Source of the DNA: Ruminococcus sp. AM36-2AA | GTDB taxonomy: Bacteria > Bacillota > Clostridia > Lachnospirales > Lachnospiraceae | NCBI RefSeq assembly: GCF_003461955.1 | Contig: NZ_QTYB01000010.1 | Span: forward strand, 1 to 64,000 | DNA: 64,000 nucleotides | Direction of reading: 5' to 3' | In this document: positions 1 through 8,523 of the stretch, one piece after another | Numbering within the stretch: the stretch's first letter is position 1 | Layout: the number at the start of each line of letters is the position of its first letter | Notes under the pieces: model-generated | What the model saw: only the letters and a program-made list of their open reading frames with translations | What the model was told of the DNA's origin: nothing | Databases searched by the model: none | Made by a program: the position numbers and the translations under genes

Positions 1-69
1 GAAAAGGGGTGTGTTCACAATTTATTTACTCATGCGTTTGTCGTGCGCATTTGGAATTTGCTATATCGA

Positions 70-2553
70 TTATTTCATCCATCTCTCCACAGTTCGGATG
101 ATCTGTTCTATCTGTACAGGTTTGGACATGTGATCGTTCATTCCTGCTTCTTTGCATTTCTGGACGTCTTCCAGATAGGCGTTGGCAGTCAGTGCGATGA
201 TCGGGATCTGTTTTGATTCCGGGGATGGAAGACGGCGGATCGCCCTGGTTGCATCAAGACCATTCATCACAGGCATCTGCATATCCATGAGAATGGCATC
301 GTATGTTCCGGAGGGATCGATTTCAAAAAGCTGTACACATTCTTTCCCATTTACTGCCCGGACACAGTGAATGCCGTACATTTCCAACTGTTCTTCCAGA
401 ATCTCATAATTCAGGTCATTATCTTCTGCGATCAGAAGCGTTTTTATGATCCTGGATGGCCTGAGTTTGAAGAACGGAATTTCCGCGGTTGTCTCTGATA
501 CTTCCTGCTCCCTGATAAAAGGTACATCCAGAGTCACACGGAAAGTGGTTCCCTCGTGGAGTCTGCTTGTTGCTTCAATGGTTCCGTTCATCTGGTCGAC
601 GATCTTTTTTACAATAGCAAGGCCCAGGCCGCTTCCCTGTACTTTATTCACTCTTGTATCAATTGCTCTGGAAAACTGAGAATACATTTCTTTCATGAAT
701 TTTTCGCTCATTCCAATCCCGTTATCCCGGACAATGGAAACCAGGCGGATCTTATCTTTATCCGGAAATGGTTCCTCATAAACTTCCAGTTCAACCGTTC
801 CTCCCTCAGGAGTATACTTCACTGCATTGGATAACAGGTTCATGTAAATCTGACCGATCCGCAGACGGTCAGACAGCACGGTATCATAAATAATGTCATG
901 TCGGTTACAGATAAATTTCTGGTTCTTATCTTCTGCTGTTCCACGGATATTCTGTTCGTAAAGTTTACATAATTCAGACAGTTTTACTGGCTCAGAATCA
1001 ATGCGAAATTCCCCACTTTCGATCCTGGAGATATCCAGGACATCATTGATCAGCTGCTGCAGATTACTTCCACTTAAGTTGATCTTATCCAGACAGTCCA
1101 GTATTTTGTCCGGTTCATGGAGATGGTTTCTTGCAACTCTGGTAAATCCCATAATGGCATTCATAGGAGTCCGGATGTCATGGGACATTCTGGAAAGGAA
1201 CTCTGATTTTGCCTCATTGGCACGGTTGGCCTCTTCTACCGCATCTATGAGATATTTTTCCCGCCTTTTTTCCTCACTGATCACGCGGATCACAAGCAGA
1301 ACCTGTCTGGCTGTTCCATCTTCCGCTCTTGACTGGACAATAAACCTGGCCAGATGCCAGTTGTTATCTGTGGCAAGGTAGTCAACTGCAATGGACTCCT
1401 CTTTTTCCAGACGTTTTTTCAGAGTGGAGAGGTCATAAAACTGTTTTACCATGGCCCTGTATTTGGACGCGACTTTTTCGCTGCTATCACTGGTGATATG
1501 GGCAGCTGCGGTTCCCTTCATTCCTGTAAAACGGTGATTTTCACTGCCGCCGGTAATCTCCTCATAATAAAAATCCTGAAGGTCGATCCGGTAGATCATG
1601 TAGTAGATCTTACTGATGGCGGATATGATCTCATTGTTCATTTTCACTTCTGCCAGAGAATCTTCCAGCTCTCTCTGATGATTTCGCTCCTCCTTTATGA
1701 TCTCATCTACATGACGAAAAGCGATCAGAACCGGAAAATCCGTTGAAGAAGGAAGTCTGGTGGCTCTGATTTCAAAATACTGATGCCTGTTGGCATTTTC
1801 CCGGGACTGATATCTGCGGCTGATCTTATCCCTGGTTTTAAGCTCGCCTATCAGATTCTGACAGTCAAATGTCTCCAAAAAATCCGGCGCGGATTCTTTT
1901 ATGACAAAATGATCATAATAGTATTTCAGTTCTTTTGAGTAACAAAGTATGATTTTTTCTCTGTTTTTCAGAATCTTCGGAGCGTTGGCACCCTGTTCCA
2001 GTTTTACAACTTCGGCAGTATCATCCAGAAGATTGACTTTATATACAGAAGTACAGTCCTCACAGAGAACATTCAGGATCTGACGTTCTTTTTCCATGCT
2101 TTCAAGATTTTTTCCCAGAAGCGTAAACATGCGGAGATTTTCCCTGGCTGTATTCAGATGAGCACCTACGAACGCAAGCTGATGAATAAACAGTTCTGAG
2201 ATTCCTTTATAAAAATGATCCATTCCGATAAATCCGCTTAAATGGTCTCTGCTGAAAATAGGTGCGAGGACGCGGGAATATGTGTGATGTTTCTTCATCA
2301 GGTTGTATTCCTGTTCCATAGGAGAAAGTTCTTCACAATCTGTAACCTGGATCGTCAATCCTTTTTTCAGTTCGTCTGTCCAATGTGGAATATCCTCTAC
2401 CGTGATTTCTGAAAATAACTGTTCTTTTTCTAATATGTCGTCCTCATTTTTCCATTCATACTGAAGACAGAAGTATTCTTTTCGGTTCTTTTCTTTTTTA
2501 TCAAAAATATATACTCGATCGGCACCACTGCATTTTCCAAGCAGTTGCAGCAT
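70..2553 (-). CDS. Hybrid sensor histidine kinase / response regulator, probably 5'-truncated
   Basis: Signal-transducing kinase that would autophosphorylate on His and pass phosphate to its own receiver domain. Visible order: GAF-like N-terminus (about 1-145), a poorly conserved PAS-like middle (about 150-430), HisKA with 'SHDIRTPMN' (phospho-His near residue 458), HATPase with 'NLLSNAVKYT', 'DNGIGM' and 'GSGLGLAI', and a C-terminal receiver (about 705-825) with acidic pair 'AEDND', phospho-Asp in 'LMDMQMP' and 'SKPV'. No transmembrane segment is evident, so it is probably cytosolic. The ATG at 2553 has no good ribosome binding site, and the same reading frame stays open upstream to a stop at 2686 with kinase-like residues but no ATG, GTG or TTG, so the natural N-terminus seems to be lost. 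Whether the gene is still translated is unclear. A c-di-GMP riboswitch lies upstream. Family call is sure; functionality is not. Confidence 0.85.
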   Translation of the reverse strand: MLQLLGKCSGADRVYIFDKKEKNRKEYFCLQYEWKNEDDILEKEQLFSEITVEDIPHWTDELKKGLTIQVTDCEELSPMEQEYNLMKKHHTYSRVLAPIFSRDHLSGFIGMDHFYKGISELFIHQLAFVGAHLNTARENLRMFTLLGKNLESMEKERQILNVLCEDCTSVYKVNLLDDTAEVVKLEQGANAPKILKNREKIILCYSKELKYYYDHFVIKESAPDFLETFDCQNLIGELKTRDKISRRYQSRENANRHQYFEIRATRLPSSTDFPVLIAFRHVDEIIKEERNHQRELEDSLAEVKMNNEIISAISKIYYMIYRIDLQDFYYEEITGGSENHRFTGMKGTAAAHITSDSSEKVASKYRAMVKQFYDLSTLKKRLEKEESIAVDYLATDNNWHLARFIVQSRAEDGTARQVLLVIRVISEEKRREKYLIDAVEEANRANEAKSEFLSRMSHDIRTPMNAIMGFTRVARNHLHEPDKILDCLDKINLSGSNLQQLINDVLDISRIESGEFRIDSEPVKLSELCKLYEQNIRGTAEDKNQKFICNRHDIIYDTVLSDRLRIGQIYMNLLSNAVKYTPEGGTVELEVYEEPFPDKDKIRLVSIVRDNGIGMSEKFMKEMYSQFSRAIDTRVNKVQGSGLGLAIVKKIVDQMNGTIEATSRLHEGTTFRVTLDVPFIREQEVSETTAEIPFFKLRPSRIIKTLLIAEDNDLNYEILEEQLEMYGIHCVRAVNGKECVQLFEIDPSGTYDAILMDMQMPVMNGLDATRAIRRLPSPESKQIPIIALTANAYLEDVQKCKEAGMNDHMSKPVQIEQIIRTVERWMK

Positions 2554-2588
2554 TTCGTAAATTGCGCCATCCAGTTCTTCGTTGTTTT

Positions 2589-2672
2589 TTACACGATATT
2601 TCCGTTTAATGTCCTTGTGATATCCTTGATACTTACCGGTTTTGGTATATATCCGTTCATGCCAGCTTCTGA
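2589..2672 (-). pseudogene. Relic of a receiver-domain C-terminus
   Basis: Twenty-seven codons ending in a stop at 2589 read 'SEAGMNGYIPKPV' followed by 'SIKDITRTLNG', the typical end of a response-regulator receiver domain (the neighbouring kinase ends with the parallel 'EAGMNDHMSKPV'). The phospho-Asp part is missing and the frame differs from the kinase frame. It looks like the tail of a second regulator left by a deletion that also removed the start of the downstream kinase. Seen directly in the translation; the deletion history is inference. Confidence 0.65.
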
Positions 2673-2730
2673 GCCGTATAGGACATCAGAAGTGCACCAT
2701 CTGCATCACCATTTCCTTTCCACGGGGTAA

Positions 2731-2773
2731 AATAAAAAAAGCACCATGTTCAGACAGAGAGAACTATAGTGCT
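2731..2773 (-). terminator. Intrinsic terminator of the c-di-GMP riboswitch
   Basis: On the minus strand a stem with arms GCACTATAGTTC and GAACATGGTGC is followed by seven T residues. It sits directly after the c-di-GMP aptamer and before the damaged kinase region, so it is most simply the riboswitch expression platform. Confidence 0.75.
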
Positions 2774-2778
2774 TTTGA

Positions 2779-2856
2779 ATTATGCAACTGGCTGCCATTT
2801 TACAGGCCCTATAGCTTTGCGCCACAGTCTTTCGGCTGCTTTGCCCGTGTTTGTTT
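2779..2856 (-). ncRNA. c-di-GMP-I (GEMM) riboswitch aptamer
   Basis: The minus strand carries the GEMM-I hallmark blocks in order: ACGGGCAAAGC, a GNRA-capped hairpin (GCCGAAAGACTG), the conserved GGCGCAAAGC joining segment, then GGGCCTGTAAAATGGC, matching the layout of the well-studied Vc2 aptamer. A terminator follows within 10 bases. The regulated gene is now a receiver relic plus a kinase without a clear start. It senses the second messenger cyclic di-GMP; whether ligand turns expression on or off cannot be told by eye. Confidence 0.85.
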
Positions 2857-2894
2857 TTTTAACAATTTTAGTGTATATTTATACGGAAAATTTG

Positions 2895-4994
2895 TCAATT
2901 ATTGTTTGGAATTTTTTTCAACTGTGAAAAGGCTTTTAGCATTTCTTTTTCGCCGTAATCATCAAATTGTATCACAATGGTATCTTCGGTTTCGGAGATA
3001 ATGGACCCGCGGCCGTATTTGGGATGTTCTACAAGTTGTTTTGGTGTTTCTGGTGGGATGTTTTCCGGCAATGCTGTCTTTTCATCTGGGGATAAAGAAG
3101 TTTCCTGTTCCTGGGATCTGGCATATTCTTTCGGTGTTTCCAATTTTCGGAGTTTTTCTTCCAGGATCATCTTTTTCAGGTCCTGAAGGTGCCGGGCAGC
3201 TTCTTTTGTATCTCTTGTGGCATCTGCCGGATGGGCAAGATATTTCTCCGGAAGACTGGAAAGGTAGCGACCTGGACCTGGAAATACCCGCGCAGTTCCG
3301 GGATTGATGTAAAAAGATAATTCCAGGAATTTCCTTGCTCTTGTCATTCCCACATAAAACAGTCTCCTCTCTTCCTCTTCTGTAGAAGCATCACGGCTAT
3401 TTAAGGGAATCAGCCCATCATTTACACCAATGATAAATACGTAATCGAATTCCAGCCCTTTGGAGGCATGGAGCGTCATCAGTTTTACAGATTCTCCGGA
3501 AACCGCATCTTTTTCCGGTTCCATGCCATTCAGTACAAGATCATTAAGAAAATCCCTGATACTGTGATAGGATTCCATTTTCTTTAACAGGGAAAGGATT
3601 TGCCTCCTGTTTTCTTTATAGTCGCTGGAAGACGGTCGGAGATATTTTTCCAGAGAAAGCTGTTCCCACAGATTTATGTAGCCGGAGCCTGTGTCCCGAT
3701 ACTCCCACATGGCCTGAAAAAGTAAGGATTTCGAGAGAAATACACTCCCTTGTGTAAAATTCAGAATCTCTGTCCGGGCTTTTTTTGAGTTCCATCCTTC
3801 CCCGAAAGTTTTGTCGCAAAGGACATAAGTTCCGCTGGTAAGATCCTCATGATTGCTTAAAAAACGCAGTATATGAAGAAACCAGGCAAGAACCGGAATA
3901 TCCTGAATGATTTTCTTCTGAGAGATTTCATATGGGATCTGATGTTTTTCCAGAACTTTTGAAAGGATCTCTGACTGGCTCTGAAGCCTGTAAAACACTG
4001 CGACCTCCTCAAGTGGAACGCCTCTTTCATGAAGAGCAAGGATCTTTTCTGCCAGATATTCTGCTTCCTGAAAAGGATCGTAATGATTTTTGACAGAGAT
4101 TTTTTCTCCTTCTTCCTGTACGCCGGTAAGAGAATCCCCGGATTCCTGAAATCTTCTGGAAACTGCCAGGATCGTCTGGGAAGAACGGTAATTTACAGGA
4201 AGGGATAGTTCTTCTGCGTGATACAATTCACGGAATTTATAAAAAATATTGAACATACTTCCACGCCAGCTGTAGATCACCTGATTGGGATCGCCCACTG
4301 CAAAAAGCCCGACTTCCGGTCTTTTTAATTGACGAATCAGTTCAAACTGAAGTTCATCGCAGTCCTGCACTTCATCAATGATGATCCATTTCAGCTGCAA
4401 AAGTTGCTGTGGATGATCTTTCAGAAGTTTCGTGGCACACTGCAACAGGTCTTCGTAGCTCATTTTGTTCTGTTTCCGTTTTTCTTCTGTAAGGAGAGTT
4501 ACCAGTTTCGGAAAATCGTCCTGGTATCCGGGCTGTCTGGATGTGGCTGACCTGTATTTATGATCCAGTCTTTTTCGAAGACGGTTTTTATATTTGATCC
4601 TGAGAGTATGCTGGTGGATCAGCTGATTGGCAAGTTCCAGTTCTTCTTCAGGCAGACAGACCTGGAAATCTTTTGTGTAGCCAAGTTCTTCTAATGGAAG
4701 CACTTCCTGAAGGAGCTTTAGGGCAATGCCGTGGAATGTTCCATAGAAAAGAGACGAGGGGTTTTCTTCTATATTTTGGATCTTCAGCCTGTTTTTGATC
4801 TCGCCTGCTGCTTTATTTGTAAAGGTCAGAACGATCATATTTTCCAGGGGGATTTTTTTCTGCTGGTGAAGATAACGGATCTTTTCGATAAGAACCGTTG
4901 TTTTTCCGCTTCCTACGTTTGCGCGGACCAGGCAGGCATTATGTTCATCCAGAACCGCTGTTTTCTGATAATCATTCAGTTCCATATGTTTCAT
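2895..4994 (-). CDS. UvrD/PcrA-family ATP-dependent DNA helicase
   Basis: Superfamily 1A 3'-5' helicase. Motifs seen: Q-motif 'LNDYQKTAV', Walker A 'ANVGSGKTT', Walker B 'IIIDEVQD', motif III 'FAVGDPNQVIYSWRG', motif IV 'LPVNYRSS', motif V 'LMTLHASKGLEFD' and motif VI 'LFYVGMTRAR'. The last 45 residues ('EHPKYGRGSI...IQFDDYGEK') match the PcrA C-terminal Tudor-like tail that in PcrA contacts RNA polymerase. At 699 residues it is a little shorter than PcrA (about 735), so it may be a paralogue rather than the housekeeping enzyme. Its start overlaps the end of the upstream MrfA-like helicase gene by 23 bases, which suggests translational coupling and a joint DNA repair role. Confidence 0.9.
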   Translation of the reverse strand: MKHMELNDYQKTAVLDEHNACLVRANVGSGKTTVLIEKIRYLHQQKKIPLENMIVLTFTNKAAGEIKNRLKIQNIEENPSSLFYGTFHGIALKLLQEVLPLEELGYTKDFQVCLPEEELELANQLIHQHTLRIKYKNRLRKRLDHKYRSATSRQPGYQDDFPKLVTLLTEEKRKQNKMSYEDLLQCATKLLKDHPQQLLQLKWIIIDEVQDCDELQFELIRQLKRPEVGLFAVGDPNQVIYSWRGSMFNIFYKFRELYHAEELSLPVNYRSSQTILAVSRRFQESGDSLTGVQEEGEKISVKNHYDPFQEAEYLAEKILALHERGVPLEEVAVFYRLQSQSEILSKVLEKHQIPYEISQKKIIQDIPVLAWFLHILRFLSNHEDLTSGTYVLCDKTFGEGWNSKKARTEILNFTQGSVFLSKSLLFQAMWEYRDTGSGYINLWEQLSLEKYLRPSSSDYKENRRQILSLLKKMESYHSIRDFLNDLVLNGMEPEKDAVSGESVKLMTLHASKGLEFDYVFIIGVNDGLIPLNSRDASTEEEERRLFYVGMTRARKFLELSFYINPGTARVFPGPGRYLSSLPEKYLAHPADATRDTKEAARHLQDLKKMILEEKLRKLETPKEYARSQEQETSLSPDEKTALPENIPPETPKQLVEHPKYGRGSIISETEDTIVIQFDDYGEKEMLKAFSQLKKIPNNN

Positions 4995-7671
4995 CCTTTT
5001 TCAGAGTGTGATATCTGCGCATCATTTTTTCACGTTTTAGCATATCTTCCGGTTTCTCTGTATCTGTAAGGATCGCAAAGCGGAAATCAACCGGAAGAAA
5101 GACGTAAGTACTGAGCACATTGGAGATTCCTGTTCGGTTCTCCTGCATATTGGCCCATTCTGCATAAAACGGATCTCTCAGATAGAGGATCAGAGAGGAG
5201 GCTTTGACTTCCAGTCCGGATACCATTGAGAAAAATCCTGCAAATGTATTATTATTTTCTTTGACCCGATTGCAGAATAAAACCCACTTCTCCTGCAGAT
5301 CAGATAATGTGAATTCCCGTTGTCCTGATCGATTCCATTCTGTATTCTTTTCATCCGGATAAGAAATATTCCTCGTTTTCTGCACGGTCAGTTCCGATTC
5401 TTCAGATAAATTTTTCAGCCCCCACAGGATCACGTTCCGGTCAAGCCTGTCATTTCCAATACAGACTGCACAGCCGTTTTTGCACCTGCAGCCGGAAACC
5501 ATTCGGATAGCCTGTTCTGTCACTTTGGGGATCAGATCATAGATCTTTTCTGCAAATCCAAGGCCTCCTACATAACGGTCGTAAAAATAGAGAGAAACCT
5601 CCTCAGAAGTGCTTCCGGAAAGTTCCAGTGCATTGGTGGACATTGCCACCCCAAGATCGGAACCTTCTGTCATTGTCACCATCAGAGCTGCATTTTTCAA
5701 CGCAAACATCAGACCTTCAAAGTGGTTATTTCTTACATAATAACCGTTTCTGTCCGGCTGTAAGAGATTGCGGTACTGTCTGACCACATTTTCAGGAAGT
5801 CTGAGCCAGGTAGCTTCTGTGTCGTAATTCTTGGAAAGTGGTTTCGTGAGCTGTTCAAAACCCAGGTTCTGATGATTATGGAACTGCATTTTTTTATACA
5901 TGTATACAAAATCTGCAATATTTACATCTCCAAAAGAAAGTTCACTTCTCTCCCACTGCTGCTTTTTATGTCTGTGTATGATACGGATATTGGTCTCGCT
6001 TCCAGGTACTGTGTAATAGTTTCCATGAAATGGCACAGCTTCCACGATCTTGCTTTCCAGGTTCATTTTTACAACCTGGTAAAAATCTCCGTCGTGCATG
6101 TAAACGGCACCTTCATGGATCTCATGAAAAGCCTGTTCCTCATCCATCTCCGTGATATTTTTTCCGGTTTCCTTGTTAATGAGCTGATACTTGTTCTGAT
6201 CAATATTCCGGAGGGAAAATTCTCCTACAGGATAAAGTCCTCCTGACCAGGCGAAGCGGCCTCCCATATTCCGGACTTCATCTACTTTCATAAGTACAGG
6301 GATCGTCTCCCCAAGATCCGGGAATAATGCACCATCATCCAGGGTTAACGGAAGTTCCGCTGCCGCAGCCCGGATATGTGCAAGCTGGATCAGAAGATTG
6401 TCTGGATCAACGATGGCATTTTCACTGCTGTGTTCAAAAAGCCATTCCGGTTCCAGAGCGATATACTGATCCATGGGAAGATTGGCAAGAATCAGATAAT
6501 TGGTGCATTTTCCACTTCCTCGTCCTGCACGGCCTGTCTGCTGCCAGAAAGATGCTCTTGTTCCCGGATAACCGGCCAGTACCGTTGTACTGATCTTTCC
6601 GATATCGATTCCCAGTTCTAATGCATTGGTGGATACAAGGCCAAGAAGATCCCCTGAGATCATACGCTGTTCGATGCTTTTTCTCTCCAGAGGAGTGTAA
6701 CCGCCACGGTACCCGGAGATTTCTTCTTTTCTGGCTGTCCCTAAGAACCCTGCCGCATCCAGATGGTCTCTGGTTTCTTTCACCAGGATCTCCACATTTT
6801 TTCTGGATCTGGCAAATGCCAGAAAGCTCTCCCTTCGTTCCATCAGCTGAGGAAGAAGGTCCGCTGCAACATTTATAACAGATTCTTTTCCGTAGGGGAT
6901 GCCATCTTTATTCAGTTTCTCTTCTGGCTGGACCAGGCAATAGATCCGCTCTGATATTCCTGCACCGCTTCTGGCGATATTGATAAAAGATCTTCCGCAG
7001 ATCTTTTCCGCAAGTTCCAGGGGATTGGCAATGGTGGCGGAACTGCATAAAAACTGAGGATCTGAGTGGTAATATCTGCAGATCCTGGATAAACGGCGAA
7101 ATACATTGGCCAGATGAGAACCAAAAGCTCCTCTGTATACATGCAGTTCATCCAGAATAATGTATTTCAGATTGGAAAAAATAAAGTCGAATCCATATTT
7201 GCTGTGATTTGGAAGCATGGAGCCGTTTAACATATCCGGATTGGTAAGGATGATATTGGCACGTTCCCGGATCCTTTTTCGCTCAGCAGGCGGTGTATCT
7301 CCGTCATATACGCCGACAGATAAACGATGTTCCCCAAGTGCTTCCATCCAGGGGATCAGCGCACGGTACTGATCAGCTGCCAGGGCCTTCGTGGGATAAA
7401 TAAAGATCGCACGGGTCACAGGATCTTTCAGGATTTCCTGAACCACCGGCAGATAAAAGCACAGGGATTTACCACTGGCGGTAGGTGTGGTGATCACGAT
7501 ATTTTCTCCAGCCATAGCATGGGAAAAAGCTTCTGCCTGGTGGGTATAGAGAGACTTTATATTCTGGCCGGACAGAAAATCCTGGATATCCGGATGCAGG
7601 CTTTTGGGAAACTCTGCATATTCCGGAGATCTGGCAGGGATTATTTTTTTGTAAATGATGTTCCCCTTCAT
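4972..7671 (-). CDS. MrfA/YprA-like DEAD/DEAH helicase with Cys cluster (DUF1998 type)
   Basis: Superfamily 2 helicase of the MrfA (YprA) family, which in Bacillus acts in mitomycin C lesion repair. Motifs: 'TPTASGKSLCFYLPV' (I), 'ILDELHVYRG' (II), 'SSATIANP' (III), and the long V-VI block containing 'ELGIDIGKISTTVLAGYPG' and 'QQTGRAGRGSG'. A four-Cys cluster 'GCRCKNGCAVC' near residue 745 is the family's metal site. The protein is about 150 residues longer than Bacillus MrfA; the extra C-terminal region is not recognised. Bacillus MrfA pairs with exonuclease MrfB; here the coupled neighbour is a UvrD-like helicase. Start chosen at 7671, preceded by AGGAGCAAGC. Confidence 0.88.
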   Translation of the reverse strand: MKGNIIYKKIIPARSPEYAEFPKSLHPDIQDFLSGQNIKSLYTHQAEAFSHAMAGENIVITTPTASGKSLCFYLPVVQEILKDPVTRAIFIYPTKALAADQYRALIPWMEALGEHRLSVGVYDGDTPPAERKRIRERANIILTNPDMLNGSMLPNHSKYGFDFIFSNLKYIILDELHVYRGAFGSHLANVFRRLSRICRYYHSDPQFLCSSATIANPLELAEKICGRSFINIARSGAGISERIYCLVQPEEKLNKDGIPYGKESVINVAADLLPQLMERRESFLAFARSRKNVEILVKETRDHLDAAGFLGTARKEEISGYRGGYTPLERKSIEQRMISGDLLGLVSTNALELGIDIGKISTTVLAGYPGTRASFWQQTGRAGRGSGKCTNYLILANLPMDQYIALEPEWLFEHSSENAIVDPDNLLIQLAHIRAAAAELPLTLDDGALFPDLGETIPVLMKVDEVRNMGGRFAWSGGLYPVGEFSLRNIDQNKYQLINKETGKNITEMDEEQAFHEIHEGAVYMHDGDFYQVVKMNLESKIVEAVPFHGNYYTVPGSETNIRIIHRHKKQQWERSELSFGDVNIADFVYMYKKMQFHNHQNLGFEQLTKPLSKNYDTEATWLRLPENVVRQYRNLLQPDRNGYYVRNNHFEGLMFALKNAALMVTMTEGSDLGVAMSTNALELSGSTSEEVSLYFYDRYVGGLGFAEKIYDLIPKVTEQAIRMVSGCRCKNGCAVCIGNDRLDRNVILWGLKNLSEESELTVQKTRNISYPDEKNTEWNRSGQREFTLSDLQEKWVLFCNRVKENNNTFAGFFSMVSGLEVKASSLILYLRDPFYAEWANMQENRTGISNVLSTYVFLPVDFRFAILTDTEKPEDMLKREKMMRRYHTLKKDETYGTE

Positions 7672-7731
7672 GCTTGCTCCTTTGCTGTCAATTTATTCGA
7701 TAGATATTATTTTTAATAAAAACAGTATAAC

Positions 7732-7783
7732 ATAAAAAAAGCGATACCATATAGTTTTATCTTCCCATATGACATCACTTTTC
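7732..7783 (-). terminator. Intrinsic terminator after ogt
   Basis: A 15-bp stem containing several G-U pairs (AAAGTGATGTCATAT with ATATGGTATCGCTTT on the minus strand) is followed by a run of T. It lies just past the ogt stop codon. Confidence 0.75.
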
Positions 7784-7813
7784 TATTTTTTATGCAGATT
7801 TTTCAAGTATATG

Positions 7814-8347
7814 TTACAGTGCAGTGCCTTTCTTTGGTACAAAGAAACGGCTCATATCTGCATGTTCCAGCTTAAGCAGTGAAATTTTTCTATCAATTCC
7901 TCCTGCATATCCTGTGAGACTGCCATTTGTGCCTACTACACGATGGCATGGAATGATAATAGAAATTTCATTATGTCCAACTGCACCACCAACAGCCTGG
8001 GCGGACATATGGGAAATATTTTCTCTTTCAGCTATTTTACTGGCAATTTCTCCATATGTGATCGTTTGTCCGTAAGGAATCTCTGATAAAATCTGCCACA
8101 CAGCTTGTCTGAATGTTGATCCCGCAGGATGAAGAGGAGGTGTAAATGTTGGCTTTTCACCGGAGAAATAGATATCCAGCCATTTTTTTGCTTCTGAAAG
8201 AATCTCCGTTTCCTGTGAAATCCTCTCGTCCGGAAGTGTATTCGCAAAGTATTTCTGTCCTTCAAACCATAAGCCTGTAAGTCCAATTTCATCTGCTGCC
8301 AGTAAAATTTCTCCTAACGGTGATTTATATTTGCATGTATAGATCAT
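7814..8347 (-). CDS. ogt: Methylated-DNA-protein-cysteine methyltransferase
   Basis: Suicide repair protein that removes the methyl group from O6-methylguanine onto its own Cys. The active-site signature 'IIPCHRVVGTNGSLTGYAGG' is intact, preceded by the helix-turn-helix region 'PYGQTITYGEIA' used to enter DNA. Length of 177 residues is normal for Ogt/MGMT without an Ada domain. Start ATG at 8347 has AAGGAG about 10 bases upstream. It appears monocistronic, with a terminator behind it and another in front. The family call is strong; Ogt versus other single-domain MGMTs is naming only. Confidence 0.95.
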   Translation of the reverse strand: MIYTCKYKSPLGEILLAADEIGLTGLWFEGQKYFANTLPDERISQETEILSEAKKWLDIYFSGEKPTFTPPLHPAGSTFRQAVWQILSEIPYGQTITYGEIASKIAERENISHMSAQAVGGAVGHNEISIIIPCHRVVGTNGSLTGYAGGIDRKISLLKLEHADMSRFFVPKKGTAL

Positions 8348-8419
8348 AGTTTTCCACTCCTTATTTCAGTAGTGTTACCTCAAGTATAATTTATGTGAAA
8401 TAGTTATCTTTAATTATGT

Positions 8420-8452
8420 GAAAAAACGGAGAACACAGCAAGGTATCCTCCG
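8420..8452 (-). terminator. Intrinsic terminator after the alanine symporter gene
   Basis: Minus strand CGGAGGATAC and GTGTTCTCCG form a 10-bp stem (two G-U pairs) with loop CTTGCT, followed by TTTTTT. Confidence 0.8.
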
Positions 8453-8523
8453 CATATAATATAGTGGTATGTTATCTGCTATTTTTACTGTTATATTACA
8501 TTTTACTGCTATTCACAGGTGCT

